From Crocinitomicaceae bacterium (GTDB lineage Bacteria; Bacteroidota; Bacteroidia; Flavobacteriales_D; Crocinitomicaceae), in NCBI GenBank assembly GCA_022448165.1, contig JAKVAS010000020.1, forward strand, positions 1 to 36,295: a stretch of 36,295 nt of DNA. The letters are read 5' to 3'. The first letter of the stretch is position 1. Every line of letters begins with the position of its first letter. The position numbers were made by a program, and so were the translations under genes. The notes under the pieces are model-generated. The model had not been told where the DNA came from. It saw nothing but the letters and a program-made list of their open reading frames with translations, and searched no databases. Below, in pieces: positions 23,162-30,992 of the stretch.

Positions 23162-24369
23162 CCAAGAACTTTATTAACCGCTTGTTTTACAGCGTCAATA
23201 ACTAAATCAACTTGATCGTCTGACAAATCAAAATATACAGGTAAGCTTATCTCATTTGCAAATTTATTGTAAGCTTCAGGGAAATCACTCATTTTATACC
23301 CTCTCTTTTTATATGCTGTAAGAAGTGGCAAAGGTTGAAAATGAACATTTACAGAAACGTCTTGTTCAAATATCTCCCGAATAATCTCATCTCGTTGTGT
23401 TTCGGAAGCACCGTCAATACGTAATAAATACAAATGATAACTTGATACTTTTCTGTCTGTTACTATTGTCGGTTCAATTGCCCAATTATCTGAACGAAAC
23501 CCACTGACATAACGATCAAAAATTGCCTTTCTTCTTGCTAAGTTCTCATCGTATCTTTCCAATTCAATTAAACCAATAGCTGCTTGAAGGTCCGTCATGT
23601 TGCATTTAAACCCTGGCTCCTCAACATCATATTTCCAATTTCCTTTTTGGGTTTTTGCTAAAGCATCCTTGCTTTGTCCGTGAAGTATTTTCACACACAT
23701 TTCTTTATAGATTGCTTCATGATCAAAATCAGCAGGTAAATTAAAGCAAAGCGCCCCACCTTCAGCAGTTGTTAAGTTCTTTACTGCATGAAATGAAAAC
23801 GATGAAATATCAGCGAGGCTTCCTGATCTATTACCGTCTAATTGAGCACCAAAACTATGGGCAGAATCACTCAGAAGTAAAATTCTCCCTAATTTTTCTT
23901 GAAGCTCATTTGAGGCAGAGAATTGAGAAATAATTTCTGGAGTATTAATCAATTCAAATAATTGATCGTAATCGGCTGGGAAACCAGAAATATCAACAGC
24001 CATAATAGCTTTAGTTTTTGGTGTAATTGCAGCTTTGACCTTTTCTACACTCAAATTAAAGTCTTCCTTATTCAAGTCCACCATAACTGGAGTTGCTCCA
24101 GCATGCACTATTACATTAGCACTAGCACAATAAGTATACGCAGGAATTATTACCTCATCTCCCTCTTTAATTCCCCACCAATTTAGCAAAACCTGCATCC
24201 CCATTGTCCATGAGTTAACGGCCACAGTAGTTTTACAACCACAATAAGCAGTAATATTTTTTTCAAATTGCTTGGTTCTAGGACCAGTAGTAATCCAGCC
24301 AGATTTTAATGCTTCAGTAACCTCTGCAATAACTTTATCGTCAATTCTTGGTGGTGAAAATGGAATCAT
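23158..24369 (-). CDS. DegT/DnrJ/EryC1 nucleotide-sugar aminotransferase
   Basis: A 403-residue PLP enzyme that aminates a keto-sugar nucleotide, probably at C4. The N-terminus IPFSPPRIDDKVIAEV and GWITTGPRTKQFE are typical. The cofactor site shows Asp168 in LLSDSAHSFGA and the Schiff-base Lys197 in SSFSFHAVKN, followed by TAEGGAL. Between PADYDQ (132-137) and LLLSDS there are about 13 more residues than in standard DegT proteins, a small insertion. It overlaps the sugar transferase start by 4 bases. Together they point to an amino-sugar as the first residue of the glycan. Family certain, sugar inferred. Confidence 0.92.
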   Translation of the reverse strand: MIPFSPPRIDDKVIAEVTEALKSGWITTGPRTKQFEKNITAYCGCKTTVAVNSWTMGMQVLLNWWGIKEGDEVIIPAYTYCASANVIVHAGATPVMVDLNKEDFNLSVEKVKAAITPKTKAIMAVDISGFPADYDQLFELINTPEIISQFSASNELQEKLGRILLLSDSAHSFGAQLDGNRSGSLADISSFSFHAVKNLTTAEGGALCFNLPADFDHEAIYKEMCVKILHGQSKDALAKTQKGNWKYDVEEPGFKCNMTDLQAAIGLIELERYDENLARRKAIFDRYVSGFRSDNWAIEPTIVTDRKVSSYHLYLLRIDGASETQRDEIIREIFEQDVSVNVHFQPLPLLTAYKKRGYKMSDFPEAYNKFANEISLPVYFDLSDDQVDLVIDAVKQAVNKVLG

Positions 24370-24379
24370 AATTTCTTTG

Positions 24380-24398
24380 TTGAGTCAAATTTACTCAA
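24380..24398. promoter_or_regulatory. Inverted repeat over the DegT -7 element
   Basis: TTGAGT (24380-24385) and ACTCAA (24393-24398) form a 6-bp inverted repeat with a 7-base spacer. On the minus strand TAAATTTG (24393-24386), an exact TAnnTTTG match 16 bases before the ATG at 24369, lies within it. It may be an operator for a dimeric regulator or chance. Confidence 0.35.
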
Positions 24399-24599
24399 TT
24401 TGCATTGAAAGTTATGTAACATTCAAACCAACTAGTTTTCTTATGAGTCTCTTTTTATCAATATGAGGTGGTTGAAGATAAAATATTATCCCAAAAAACA
24501 GCTTTTTCACTCATTCTTAAACAAATAATTTCGAACTCAATAGAAAGTGTAAATTCAGTTAATCGACAAATAAAAAAACTTCAAAACGATAGATTATCC

Positions 24600-24607
24600 T
24601 ATCTTCG
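24600..24607 (+). promoter_or_regulatory. Possible -7 element for the GT2 gene
   Basis: TATCTTCG, one base off TAnnTTTG, ends 11 bases before the ATG at 24619. The rest of the 249-base divergent gap (24370-24618) holds no other feature I can support. Confidence 0.25.
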
Positions 24608-24618
24608 CGTGATAGTAT

Positions 24619-25575
24619 ATGAAGGAACAAAAAAGAAAAATTGCAATAGTGATCCCGGCATATCGGGTAAAGAACAAAATCACTCAGGTATTGAATTCAA
24701 TTCAAGACAATGTAAACTACGTAATTGTAGTTGATGACTGTTGTCCTCAGGAATCGGGGAAACTCGTTGAATCCCAGGAATTCCCGTCAATTGAACACCT
24801 TGAAGTAATCTTTCATCAAGAAAACAAAGGAGTTGGAGGAGCTGTTGTTACTGGGTATAAAAGAGCGCTAGAATTAGGTTGTGATGTTGTAGTTAAAGTT
24901 GATGGTGACGGACAAATGGATCTCGATTACCTTCCCAAACTAATTGCACCAATTCTTTCAGGCGAAAGTGATTATGCCAAAGGAAATCGCTTTGTTGATT
25001 TCAAAATGCTCCGTCAAATGCCAAAAATTCGTTTAATTGGAAATAGTATTTTATCCTTTCTCCTAAAAGCTGTTTCAGGATACTGGAATATTATGGATCC
25101 AACCAACGGTTATACTGCAATTGGTAAAGAGGCACTTAAAAATATAAATTTAGAAAAGCTTTCCGAACGTTATTTTTTCGAATCTGACATGCTAATCAAT
25201 CTAAATATTCATAAACGAGCTGTTAAAGATATTCCTATTCCTGCTAAGTATGATGACGAAGAAAGTTCATTATCAGTAACTAAAATCATTTTTCAGTTTC
25301 CTTTTTACCTAATGCGAGGTGGGTGTCGTCGTATTTTTCTTAAATATTATATCTACGATTTCAACATGGCCTCAATTTACCTGATATTTGGAATACCTCT
25401 ATTAATTTGGGGTACCAGTTTTGGACTATATCAATGGTGGTGGCATGTTCACCATAGTACTTTTGCCTCAACAGGAACGGTTATGTTAGCCGTACTACCT
25501 CTAATATTAGGCACCCAATTTTTACTTCAAGCGATTCACATTGATATTCAATCGAATTCAGATTCACACAAGTAG
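24619..25575 (+). CDS. Family 2 glycosyltransferase, polyprenyl-phosphate-sugar synthase type
   Basis: A 318-residue GT-A enzyme. The N-terminal domain has VIPAYRVKN, the nucleotide-binding VIVVDDCCP (Asp39/40), GVGGAVVTGYKRALE and the metal-binding KVDGDGQMD (Asp95-Asp97). Two C-terminal helices (about 251-276 and 286-306) anchor it to the membrane. The layout is that of DPM1/GtrB-like synthases, which charge polyprenyl phosphate with a hexose from GDP or UDP. The next gene, 10 bases on, is a GT-C type membrane transferase that would use such a lipid-linked donor. An earlier overlapping reading frame (24468-24734) is not a gene. Confidence 0.88.
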   Translation: MKEQKRKIAIVIPAYRVKNKITQVLNSIQDNVNYVIVVDDCCPQESGKLVESQEFPSIEHLEVIFHQENKGVGGAVVTGYKRALELGCDVVVKVDGDGQMDLDYLPKLIAPILSGESDYAKGNRFVDFKMLRQMPKIRLIGNSILSFLLKAVSGYWNIMDPTNGYTAIGKEALKNINLEKLSERYFFESDMLINLNIHKRAVKDIPIPAKYDDEESSLSVTKIIFQFPFYLMRGGCRRIFLKYYIYDFNMASIYLIFGIPLLIWGTSFGLYQWWWHVHHSTFASTGTVMLAVLPLILGTQFLLQAIHIDIQSNSDSHK

Positions 25576-25585
25576 ATAATCTCAA

Positions 25586-26821
25586 ATGAAAACTATCATG
25601 CAAAAAGCACCTTTGTCTGCGAAAAAGTCTCTTATAATAGAATTAACACTTGCGATCGGAATAATTTTGTCACTCGTTTTCAGTTTTGAAAATTCTGATG
25701 TTGTTTCTCCAGACGGAGTACTTTATCATGAATTAGCCAATAACCTTGTTGACGGTGACGGATACCATGACAATGTTCGAAATGACTTTATTATCCCTCC
25801 TGTCGGTCATCCTTTGGTTATTCTTTTAGCAAATAGCATAGGAATAAACAACCCCTTAACCTTTGCTAGAATTCTATTTTTTCTTGGTTTACTCATTGCT
25901 TTTTTCACCACAAAGGAACTAAAGATCCCACAGTATTTTAGATTGTTAATACTCCCTTTAATGTATGCTATCATACCGGTAATTTATGACTGGGGAATCG
26001 AAATGTCTCTTTTCTTCTCGATTAATTTAACAGTGTTTTGCATTATTCGATTTCTTCAAAATTACAATTTGAAAACTGCTGTTTTTTTAGGGTTATCTAT
26101 TGCTTTAAATTTACTAATTCGGCCTGTTTATGCTCCTTTTTTATACCTAACTCTTTTTTGCGCATTCATCCTTCTAATCAAGTTTAAACGAAAATCAATT
26201 CCTCTATTGATTAGTTTAACACTTGCTGCTGGTATCGTTAATGGTGTAATGTTACTATCAAAATTAAGCTTTGGAGATAAACGATTGAGTGCAGGAACGT
26301 ATAGTGAAATCCCGTTATACTGTGCAAATAATGAATATATTGAATTAAGGCAAGTTTATTACTCTTCTCGATGGAGTGAGTTATCTGAGGACGATTATCA
26401 TGCTGCCGTAGACCCATTGCAAATCACAACAACTTGGGAAGACCGAGCTGACACTTTAAAGAAAAAAGTTATTTCTTTCTATAAAAATCATCCGGGAAAA
26501 GCTATTGGAGGAATACTATGGAGAGCAACAAACTTCACTTATAACCAACCCAAATTCATTCGTGTAATCCCATTTATTATTTGGGGAGCTTTAAGTTTAT
26601 TTCTCTTTTGGGTTCGGCGTAAAAAACTGTTTATTCCAACAAAAGAAAACAGCATGTATTGGATTGGGTTGTTAGCTCCTTTTTATACTGTTGCAATCTT
26701 ATCGTTATTTGTATATGTGGGCGAGCGATACAATCTAACATCAAATTTGGCCTTTATTTTATCTGCTTTACTATGTGTTCCAATGCTTCAAATCTATCTT
26801 AAAGAAAAAAAGAAGTCTTAG
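25586..26821 (+). CDS. Multi-pass GT-C glycosyltransferase, GT39/ArnT-like
   Basis: A 411-residue membrane protein with about nine to eleven helices. After helix 1 comes the first periplasmic loop with an acidic site DVVSPDGVLYHELANNL (Asp43), then GHPLVILLANSIG. The Asp-Tyr loop and PPxGHP pattern are those of GT39/PMT and ArnT-type enzymes, which use polyprenyl-phosphate sugars on the outer face of the inner membrane. A second soluble segment (about 245-305) precedes the last helices. It is paired with the GT2 synthase upstream, so the two likely add one sugar to the glycan or to a lipid. The acceptor is unknown. Confidence 0.8.
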   Translation: MKTIMQKAPLSAKKSLIIELTLAIGIILSLVFSFENSDVVSPDGVLYHELANNLVDGDGYHDNVRNDFIIPPVGHPLVILLANSIGINNPLTFARILFFLGLLIAFFTTKELKIPQYFRLLILPLMYAIIPVIYDWGIEMSLFFSINLTVFCIIRFLQNYNLKTAVFLGLSIALNLLIRPVYAPFLYLTLFCAFILLIKFKRKSIPLLISLTLAAGIVNGVMLLSKLSFGDKRLSAGTYSEIPLYCANNEYIELRQVYYSSRWSELSEDDYHAAVDPLQITTTWEDRADTLKKKVISFYKNHPGKAIGGILWRATNFTYNQPKFIRVIPFIIWGALSLFLFWVRRKKLFIPTKENSMYWIGLLAPFYTVAILSLFVYVGERYNLTSNLAFILSALLCVPMLQIYLKEKKKS

Positions 26822-26878
26822 CAACAAGAAAATATTTGATACAATAAAAGCGATATTCACGTTGAATTACTTCATAGC

Positions 26879-28102
26879 CTATGCATTCTCTTTTAACACA
26901 TCTTGCAATTTACTTGCGATATCATTACGATTAAAATGTTGTGAAACATAGGTTCTAGCATTCTCCCCCATTTGTTTTAATTCTTCCCGATTTACAGCCA
27001 TCTTCTGCATTTTATCTGCCAAATCTTGAATATTCTCTGGTTCGAAAAACAGACCAGCCTTTCCCTTTTCAATAAAGTGCTTTTTTGCTTCACCATCAAC
27101 CCCCAAAAGCAACGATTTCTTCATGGCCAATGCCTCAAATATCTTTGATGGTATCGCTCCTTGAAACAGATCAAGTTTACGCAATGGTACAAGTGCAACA
27201 TCCACCTCTTTTAGAATACCGGGCATCTCCGTTTTGGGGACTGGATCTCTAAAAATGACATTTGTTAATGATAGTTTTTCTTTTAGCGCAAGCAATTCTT
27301 GTTTTTCGGGACCTGCCCCCTGCAAAATTACTTTGATTTGCGGAATGTGCTCAACTTTTTTTGCCGCTTCTAAGACAATATGTAAGCCCTGAGCATGCCC
27401 CAAAATACCACCATAGAAGAATACAATATCATCTTTAGTAATATTTTCTACACTTCTTAAATTGGATTCTTTGATTTTCGAAGGATCATAAAAAGACACA
27501 TCTACTCCGTTAGGTAGCCAATGCGTCTTAACACCTGGAAATCGTTCATTTATATTCTCAACAATTCCTTGTGTTTGCCCCGTAACTAATTGAGACCTCT
27601 TATAACATTTCTCTTCTAATTTATAGGCCATCTTCAACATTCGTTGATTCGTTACTATCCCCATTTTTTCTGCACTTTCCGGCCAAAGGTCAGAAACATT
27701 AAAAATCAACTTAGAGTTTAGTTTTTTAGACAACCTTAAGGCACTATACCCCAAAAATAATGGAGGGGATTCCACCATCAAAAAATCAAATTCCCCTAGC
27801 TTACGCCCTCTCCAATATGAAGTCCAAACAAAGCTGAAATAATTTAATAATCTTGATACAATTTTCTTGGATTGCGAAACATATATTTTCGACCGAAATA
27901 CTGGAATTCCATCAATCTCTTCTTGCTTTACTTTACCTTTTTTGTACTTCTCAAAGATCTCCATCTTCGGATAATTCGGCATAGCTGTTAATACTTGCAC
28001 ATCAACTCCTTCCTTTTTCAACCGTACAGCTAATTCGTGCAATCGATTCTGCGGAGCCCCAATTTCTGGAGGATAATATTGAGTTAGAATTAACAATTTC
28101 AT
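26879..28102 (-). CDS. Family 4 glycosyltransferase, WbuB-like
   Basis: A 407-residue GT-B enzyme. The N-terminus LLILTQYYPPEIGAPQNRLH and LTAMPNYPKMEIFEKYKKGK are signatures of the WbuB-like group of deoxyamino-sugar transferases. The central FNVSDLWPESAEKMGI and the C-terminal donor site PSKIFEALAMKKSLLLG (with its conserved glutamate) follow in the expected order. It should act on the cytoplasmic face of the inner membrane in O-unit extension. Its ATG overlaps the upstream ligase stop (ATGA). It is the last gene of the minus-strand polysaccharide set, with 57 bases to the convergent GT-C gene and no hairpin seen there. Confidence 0.92.
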   Translation of the reverse strand: MKLLILTQYYPPEIGAPQNRLHELAVRLKKEGVDVQVLTAMPNYPKMEIFEKYKKGKVKQEEIDGIPVFRSKIYVSQSKKIVSRLLNYFSFVWTSYWRGRKLGEFDFLMVESPPLFLGYSALRLSKKLNSKLIFNVSDLWPESAEKMGIVTNQRMLKMAYKLEEKCYKRSQLVTGQTQGIVENINERFPGVKTHWLPNGVDVSFYDPSKIKESNLRSVENITKDDIVFFYGGILGHAQGLHIVLEAAKKVEHIPQIKVILQGAGPEKQELLALKEKLSLTNVIFRDPVPKTEMPGILKEVDVALVPLRKLDLFQGAIPSKIFEALAMKKSLLLGVDGEAKKHFIEKGKAGLFFEPENIQDLADKMQKMAVNREELKQMGENARTYVSQHFNRNDIASKLQDVLKENA

Positions 28103-29352
28103 ACGTCTACTATCGTTTTTTTGGAATTATCAGTCATCCAATGAATTAACAAGAAAATCCAGAAAGTGTAAAACACAATCCCACTTTGTCGTTGCAACAT
28201 CGATTCAAACAAACAGTTAAATGCCAAATTACTTATTAATAACATGAGTAAATAATTCTTTGTTCTAATTGCCTTAATAACTAGATACCCCAGCAAGCAA
28301 AGAAAAACTAGTAATCCGATTATTCCAATCTCAACCCCAATTTGTAAATATTGATTGTGCGGATTCATTCCTAAATCTGCAAGTACATTTTGACCGTAAG
28401 ATCGAAGTCTTTTATCCATACGAGCCTCCATACTTCCAATTCCAACCCCCATTGGGTTTTCACAAAACTCTTGACAAGCAACAGTCCAAAGACATAATCG
28501 AATTTCATTACCAGACATTACCTGATTCCTTGACAGAATAAATTTTGAAGGATCTTTTACGTAATCCTTCATATAATAGGATACGCCGTAAATTTGATTC
28601 TGTATGATATTTACATTATTCGCCAAATAGCCACTAACCAAAGGCATTAATATTATCGCAAAAATCAATGCATATTTACCCCATAATCTATACGTTCCAA
28701 CAAGTATAAAAACCGCTATCAATAAACACATAAAAGCAGTTCCAGCCAGAGACATCAAAAGGAAGTGATGTATTATCGAAAAAAACGTGTACGGAATCAG
28801 CCACCAACGGTTAAATCCTTGTATTTTTTTTGAATTTGCCCACCAAAGCAATCCTAATAATATGGTTGAAAATGCCGAAAAATACGTTGGGTGATGAATT
28901 CTCGAAATACTTGTTGACATAAAACTATGCGTATTCCCAGTTTCATTGTAGAGTAACCAACCATCGTAAAGTCCAATTAAAGATACTATGGTAACACCAA
29001 TAAACCACCCCCAAATAATTGGACTAATAATCCATTTGTTCTTACTTTTAAAAGAAAAGAGAACCGGGAATATTATCAATGAAAGCTTATATTCGAGATA
29101 ACTACCTGCTAACCTAGCATCGGTTGTCCAAAAAGCAGAAATCAAATATATGATATAAAACAACACCAATATTGTAGAGACTTTCGTCCACTCAAACTTC
29201 AACTCTCTTTTTACGTAGCCCACAATAATAACTCCAAGCAAAGCAATAATTGCAATACTCGTTAGTTTTGGAAAAACAACAAAGATGAAACCTAAGCATC
29301 CTATAGAAATAGAAAGCCAATCCATATACTTCAAGGAACCTATTGCTTTCAT
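28099..29352 (-). CDS. O-antigen ligase/polymerase family membrane protein (Wzy_C type)
   Basis: A 417-residue protein with about eleven helices. The large periplasmic loop between helices holds RNQVMSGNEIRLCLW and GVGIGSMEARMDKRL, and is followed by NPHNQYLQIGVEIGIIGLL, the HNxYL-type signature of the O-antigen ligase (WaaL/Wzy_C) family. I set the start at the ATG at 29352, whose first bases overlap the upstream stop as ATGA; an earlier in-frame start at 29373 would overlap by 25 bases. The family cannot be split safely into ligase or polymerase from sequence. Since a second protein of this kind lies upstream, one may be Wzy and this one the ligase. Confidence 0.88.
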   Translation of the reverse strand: MKAIGSLKYMDWLSISIGCLGFIFVVFPKLTSIAIIALLGVIIVGYVKRELKFEWTKVSTILVLFYIIYLISAFWTTDARLAGSYLEYKLSLIIFPVLFSFKSKNKWIISPIIWGWFIGVTIVSLIGLYDGWLLYNETGNTHSFMSTSISRIHHPTYFSAFSTILLGLLWWANSKKIQGFNRWWLIPYTFFSIIHHFLLMSLAGTAFMCLLIAVFILVGTYRLWGKYALIFAIILMPLVSGYLANNVNIIQNQIYGVSYYMKDYVKDPSKFILSRNQVMSGNEIRLCLWTVACQEFCENPMGVGIGSMEARMDKRLRSYGQNVLADLGMNPHNQYLQIGVEIGIIGLLVFLCLLGYLVIKAIRTKNYLLMLLISNLAFNCLFESMLQRQSGIVFYTFWIFLLIHWMTDNSKKTIVDV

Positions 29353-30428
29353 GTCAATAACTTTTGATAACACTTCATCAACCTATCCACACATACAGAC
29401 TCTGAATAATGTTCTTCCACAAATTTTCGAGGTTTCTGACTTGAGTAAACCTTAATAAACTCATTTAATTCAGTAAGCCAATCATTTGGATTATCACTCA
29501 ACACCTTTCCATCCATTGGAGAAGTTACTTCAGGTAGACCTCCGACATTGGTTACAATGGAAGGTACATTACATGCTTGTGCCTCCAATACGGCTACTCC
29601 GAAACTCTCTCGTCTAGAGAGAAACAATGCAACATCTAATGATTGAAAAGCTTCCACAAGCTCATCTCCACCAACATATCCTTCAAAAAAGACATGCTCA
29701 TGAATTCCTAGATCCTTTGTAAGCTGCTTTAGAGATTCTAATTGGCTTCCTTTACCAAAGATAACCAGTTTACTTGGCTTCTTATATATTTTTATAAAAT
29801 CAGCATAAAGCTTTATCAATCGATCAATACCATAAACCTTCTCTAAAGATTTTACCGTTCCAAGGGTTAGTACATCATTTGTTCTCCTTCCTTCTTTAAA
29901 ACGAGAAAGATCAACACCGAAGGGTGTTATTTCATAATCACGTTTTACCCACTTTCCAGCCTCTCTTGCCATGTCCTCGGATGTTGAACAAACCATCTTT
30001 GCTGATTTAACCGCTCGCTGAAAAATATATTTATGGACGATACTTCTTTTCGGAAACTCATAAACATCAGATCCCCATAGAGAAACAACCGTATTCTCAA
30101 AACCGATATACTTAGCTAAAGTACCATATGAAGATGCATAATGCGCATGTACAATCTCTGGTTGTATCTCTTTGCAGTATTGTTTTGCAGCCTTTCTTGC
30201 ATTAAAATATTGACTCTTTCCGAATCGTCTATTCGACTTTATGGTAGAAGAATCTACCCCAAAACACTTAAAATCAAATCCTTTAACTCCATCTTGCCAA
30301 TTGGTAGTCCTCTGACTTAAAGAAAACAGGAAAATTCGATGTCCTTTTGCACAAATATTTTTCACCCATCGCTCTGTATGTATAGAGTTAATATCGGCTA
30401 AAAACAATATGCGGTTGATGTTCTCCAT
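29349..30428 (-). CDS. Family 4 glycosyltransferase
   Basis: A 359-residue GT-B enzyme. An N-terminal acceptor domain has INRILFLADINSIHTERWVK and PEIVHAHYASSYGTLAKYIG. The C-terminal donor domain has LGTVKSLEKVYGIDRLI, FFEGYVGGDELVEAFQSLDV and the E-x7-E motif RRESFGVAVLEAQACNVPSI followed by NVGGLPEV. The HAHYASSYG segment and WGSDV (after VVSLWGSD) are common in O-antigen transferases. It starts a sub-operon after the 498-base break that holds the plus-strand gene. A TAATTTTG -7 match lies 7 bases before its ATG. The next gene starts within its stop. Confidence 0.92.
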   Translation of the reverse strand: MENINRILFLADINSIHTERWVKNICAKGHRIFLFSLSQRTTNWQDGVKGFDFKCFGVDSSTIKSNRRFGKSQYFNARKAAKQYCKEIQPEIVHAHYASSYGTLAKYIGFENTVVSLWGSDVYEFPKRSIVHKYIFQRAVKSAKMVCSTSEDMAREAGKWVKRDYEITPFGVDLSRFKEGRRTNDVLTLGTVKSLEKVYGIDRLIKLYADFIKIYKKPSKLVIFGKGSQLESLKQLTKDLGIHEHVFFEGYVGGDELVEAFQSLDVALFLSRRESFGVAVLEAQACNVPSIVTNVGGLPEVTSPMDGKVLSDNPNDWLTELNEFIKVYSSQKPRKFVEEHYSESVCVDRLMKCYQKLLT

Positions 30429-30435
30429 TATACCC

Positions 30436-30443
30436 CAAAATTA
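30436..30443 (-). promoter_or_regulatory. -7 element for the GT4-ligase-GT4 sub-operon
   Basis: TAATTTTG on the minus strand is an exact TAnnTTTG match, seven bases before the ATG at 30428. No clear -33 box. It suggests a second transcript start inside the polysaccharide locus. Confidence 0.4.
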
Positions 30444-30506
30444 ACATATTTCATGAGGTCGTTTAAGGATTATGATGAATATCAACCATGGATTATAATT
30501 CTTACG

Positions 30507-30514
30507 TATCTTTA
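30507..30514 (+). promoter_or_regulatory. -7 element for the embedded small membrane gene
   Basis: TATCTTTA, one base off TAnnTTTG, ends seven bases before the ATG at 30522. The mRNA leader would be only a few bases. Confidence 0.35.
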
Positions 30515-30521
30515 GCTCTTT

Positions 30522-30992
30522 ATGAAAAAAGTGCATCGGAAATATCAGCTTACTTTGGTCTTTTTAGTCTTGGGTATTCTCACGGGTTCTATTTTCTATT
30601 TTCGCCAAACTCCGCTTGACATCTGGAGAGTTAATTATGCGTACCGTTCCGATCAAATTGATCAACTGCCAGACTTTGCAGTTAAGAGCACTCTTTTCCT
30701 ACATCAGGATGTCCTAATTCGTCATTGTTTATCATCCTATTCTGATACTTCAAGAGCACAAGGCATATCTCGAAATGAAATGAAATTCAGTGTAAATCAT
30801 CCTTCGAATAAAGAAAACATAAGAAAAACTGCCGTAAACCTCTTTTCATCAGAAGCTATCGATATTGAAGAAATTCGGTTTTGGGAAACACAGCGTTCTA
30901 AACGCCCACTATTTGGATGTATTTTATTAGGTATTTTTATTGGACTTGTCTTCGATTTTATTATTTCCTTTCGAAAACAACCAAACACCTAA
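30522..30992 (+). CDS. Small two-TM protein of unknown function, Wzz-like topology
   Basis: A 156-residue protein opposite to its neighbours. A basic N-terminus (MKKVHRKYQ) is followed by one helix (LVFLVLGILTGSIFYF, about 12-27) and a polar, mostly soluble middle (about 30-127). A second helix near the end (LFGCILLGIFIGLVFDFIIS, about 130-149) is preceded by SKRPLFG and followed by a basic tail. This is the plan of chain-length regulators (Wzz), with both termini cytoplasmic and a periplasmic middle, but the middle is shorter than in known Wzz and I see no family motif. A promoter-like element lies just upstream. The last 66 bases overlap the end of the convergent polymerase gene. A real gene is likely; its role is unproven. 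Confidence 0.65.
   Translation: MKKVHRKYQLTLVFLVLGILTGSIFYFRQTPLDIWRVNYAYRSDQIDQLPDFAVKSTLFLHQDVLIRHCLSSYSDTSRAQGISRNEMKFSVNHPSNKENIRKTAVNLFSSEAIDIEEIRFWETQRSKRPLFGCILLGIFIGLVFDFIISFRKQPNT

Noticed and set aside
24468-24734. Plus-strand open frame of 88 codons before and over the GT2 start
   Set aside because: It overlaps the well-supported GT2 frame, has no recognisable motif, and its later part is just another frame of that gene.
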